From NCBI GenBank assembly GCA_019232725.1, contig JAFANK010000144.1, positions 1-7,193 of the forward strand: a DNA stretch of 7,193 nucleotides, given 5' to 3'. A program made the translations under genes and the position numbers. Origin of the DNA: Vulcanimicrobiota bacterium (GTDB lineage Bacteria > Vulcanimicrobiota > Vulcanimicrobiia > Eremiobacterales > Eremiobacteraceae). Within the stretch, counting starts at the first letter, position 1, and each line of letters begins with the position of its first letter. This document shows, in pieces, positions 6,203 to 7,193 of the stretch. The notes under the pieces are model-generated. The model was not told the origin of the DNA. It ran no database searches and worked only from the letters and a program-made list of their open reading frames with translations.

Positions 6203-7140
6203 TTGTACCGGGGCACGCTCGCGCAAAGCCGTCCGTCGCCGTCCTCATGGGAGGCACGTCGGTCGAGGCCGAGATCAGCGTCCAGACCGGTACCGGCGTC
6301 TTGGCCGCACTCGAGGCGCTTGGCTATCCCGCCACTCGCATCGACCATGGGCCGGATTTCGTTTCGAAACTGCAGGCGGCGCAGCCGGCCGTCGTCTTCA
6401 ATGCGCTGCATGGCGGCGACGGCGAGGATGGCACCGTGCAGGCCGTGCTCGAACACCTCGGTCTACCGTATCAGGGATCCGGTGTGCGCGCGTGCGCCAT
6501 CGCCATGGACAAGTGGGTGTCCAAAGCGATCTTGCGCGCGCTGGACATTCCAACACCGCGCGGCGTTCGCATGACGCAAACGCAGGCGCTAGCCGCCGAC
6601 GCGATGCAGCGCGTTGGGCTGCCGTGCGTCATAAAACCACGCGCGCAAGGTTCTGCGGTCGGTGTGACTATCGTGCGCGACGCAGCGGCGTGGCCGGATG
6701 CCGTGCGCGATGCAACGGTCGGTAGTGACGAGATCCTTATCGAAGAGTACATCGAGGGCAGGGAATTTACGGTTGCGATCCTCGAGGATCGTGCGCTGCC
6801 CATCGTCGAGATCACGCCGCATGACGCGTTCTACAGTTACGCTGCAAAATACACACCCGGCGGCAGCACGCACACGGTTCCCGCCCAACTCCCGCCTGCG
6901 CAGATCGAGCAGCTCCAGCGCGCTGCGCTCGCGTTCCATCAGGCGCTGGGAGCGCGGGACTACTCCCGGATCGACATCTTGCTCGATCGGGCCGGACGGA
7001 TGGCGGTGTTGGAGTGCAATACGCTCCCCGGGCTGACGCGGCTTAGCCTCTTCCCGGACGCAGCCCGGGCTGCCGGGCTATCGTATGAAGGCCTGGTCGA
7101 GCGCCTGGTGCTGTGCGCGCTGTCACGCGGCCGTCCCTGA
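6199..7140 (+). CDS. ddl: D-alanine--D-alanine ligase (Ddl), probably with a CTG or ATT start
   Basis: Cytoplasmic ATP-grasp ligase that makes D-Ala-D-Ala for MurF. Residues are numbered from the ATG at 6247 (297 residues). GGTSVEAEIS (2-11) matches the N-terminal GGTSAEREVS signature. Then come NALHGGDGEDG (52-62), YQGSGV (75-80), MDKWVSK (87-93), IKPRAQGSAVG (129-139), EEYIEGREFTV (166-176), YAAKYTPGGSTHTVPA (198-213), DYSRIDILLD (238-247) and LECNTLPGLTRLSL (255-268). D243, E256 and N258 are the expected magnesium ligands. Y202 aligns with E. coli DdlB Y216, which predicts D-Ala-D-Ala rather than D-Ala-D-Lac. Starting at 6247 would cut off the first strand; the in-frame codons just before read SVAVL, as in other Ddl proteins. 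The only upstream in-frame candidates are CTG 6199, overlapping the murB stop as CTGA, and ATT 6202. Function is secure, the start is not. Confidence 0.93.
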   Translation: MIVPGHARAKPSVAVLMGGTSVEAEISVQTGTGVLAALEALGYPATRIDHGPDFVSKLQAAQPAVVFNALHGGDGEDGTVQAVLEHLGLPYQGSGVRACAIAMDKWVSKAILRALDIPTPRGVRMTQTQALAADAMQRVGLPCVIKPRAQGSAVGVTIVRDAAAWPDAVRDATVGSDEILIEEYIEGREFTVAILEDRALPIVEITPHDAFYSYAAKYTPGGSTHTVPAQLPPAQIEQLQRAALAFHQALGARDYSRIDILLDRAGRMAVLECNTLPGLTRLSLFPDAARAAGLSYEGLVERLVLCALSRGRP

Positions 7141-7164
7141 CACCCTTGGTCGCTGCCGAAGTAG

Positions 7165-7170
7165 TATAAT
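7165..7170 (+). promoter_or_regulatory. Possible -10 promoter element downstream of ddl
   Basis: A perfect TATAAT in otherwise GC-rich DNA, 24 bases after the ddl stop. No good -35 box stands at 16-18 bases: ACCCTT (7142-7147) is poor, TTGGTC (7146-7151) is only 13 bases away, and CTGACA (7137-7142) is 22 bases away. An extended -10 TGN is lacking (TAG instead). It could start a separate transcript for the next gene (ftsQ would be usual), which lies beyond the window. Confidence 0.4.
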
Positions 7171-7172
7171 GT

Positions 7173-7193
7173 AGACGCGCATCGCGGGCGTCT
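7173..7193 (+). repeat. Short inverted repeat after the TATAAT box, cut by the window end
   Basis: AGACGC (7173-7178) and GCGTCT (7188-7193) are perfect complements around a 9-base loop. If the TATAAT is real, transcription would start about 7177, inside the left arm, so the RNA could not form the whole stem. No T-run follows within the window, so it cannot be called a terminator. It may be chance or part of a longer structure. Confidence 0.25.

Noticed and set aside
6203..6574. TTG-started frame of 123 codons just after murB
   Set aside because: It is out of frame with the conserved Ddl motifs and gives an Arg- and Ser-rich product. I also considered a frameshift joining it to ddl, but the Ddl frame itself is open and homologous upstream of 6247.
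7121..7142. TGTCA and TGACA arms around the ddl stop as a terminator
   Set aside because: The stem is only 5 bp with a 12-base loop and no T-run follows, so it does not qualify as an intrinsic terminator.

Overview
The window is GC-rich (roughly low-to-mid 60s percent by eye) bacterial chromosomal DNA. It holds a tightly packed part of the division and cell wall (dcw) cluster, entirely on the + strand: murD, ftsW, murG, murC, murB, ddl. All six genes are intact and keep most of their family signature motifs. The gene order murD-ftsW-murG-murC-murB-ddl is the classical dcw order. The upstream partners (murE/murF/mraY) and the downstream ones (ftsQ/ftsA/ftsZ) would be expected just outside the window.

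Layout: positions 1-86 are an unassigned leader, possibly the tail of an upstream gene, ending in a ribosome binding site. murD (87-1472) overlaps ftsW (1469-2605) by the ATGA motif. murG (2610-3833) follows after 4 bases, murC (3848-5269) after 14 bases and murB (5282-6202, GTG start) after 12 bases. ddl follows, probably starting at a CTG or ATT codon that overlaps the murB stop rather than at the internal ATG at 6247. After the ddl stop (7140) the last 53 bases hold a perfect TATAAT hexamer and a small inverted repeat, perhaps the promoter and leader of the next transcription unit.

Together the genes cover cytoplasmic and inner-membrane peptidoglycan precursor synthesis. MurB and MurC make UDP-MurNAc and add L-Ala, MurD adds D-Glu, and Ddl makes the D-Ala-D-Ala later joined by MurF. 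MurG converts lipid I to lipid II, and FtsW polymerises lipid II at the division site. The tight spacing and the overlaps argue for one polycistronic mRNA with translational coupling.

Taxonomy is uncertain. GC-rich DNA, a complete dcw order and somewhat divergent motifs fit a deep or uncultured lineage such as Eremiobacterota, Armatimonadota or Chloroflexota. This is an impression from motif flavour, not a demonstrated assignment. I see no mobile element, CRISPR array, RNA gene, defence system or obviously new system. The points worth a second look are divergences inside known enzymes: an insertion of about 33 residues in MurG, an altered HEQN motif in MurG, two altered motif positions in MurC, and the non-standard start of ddl.
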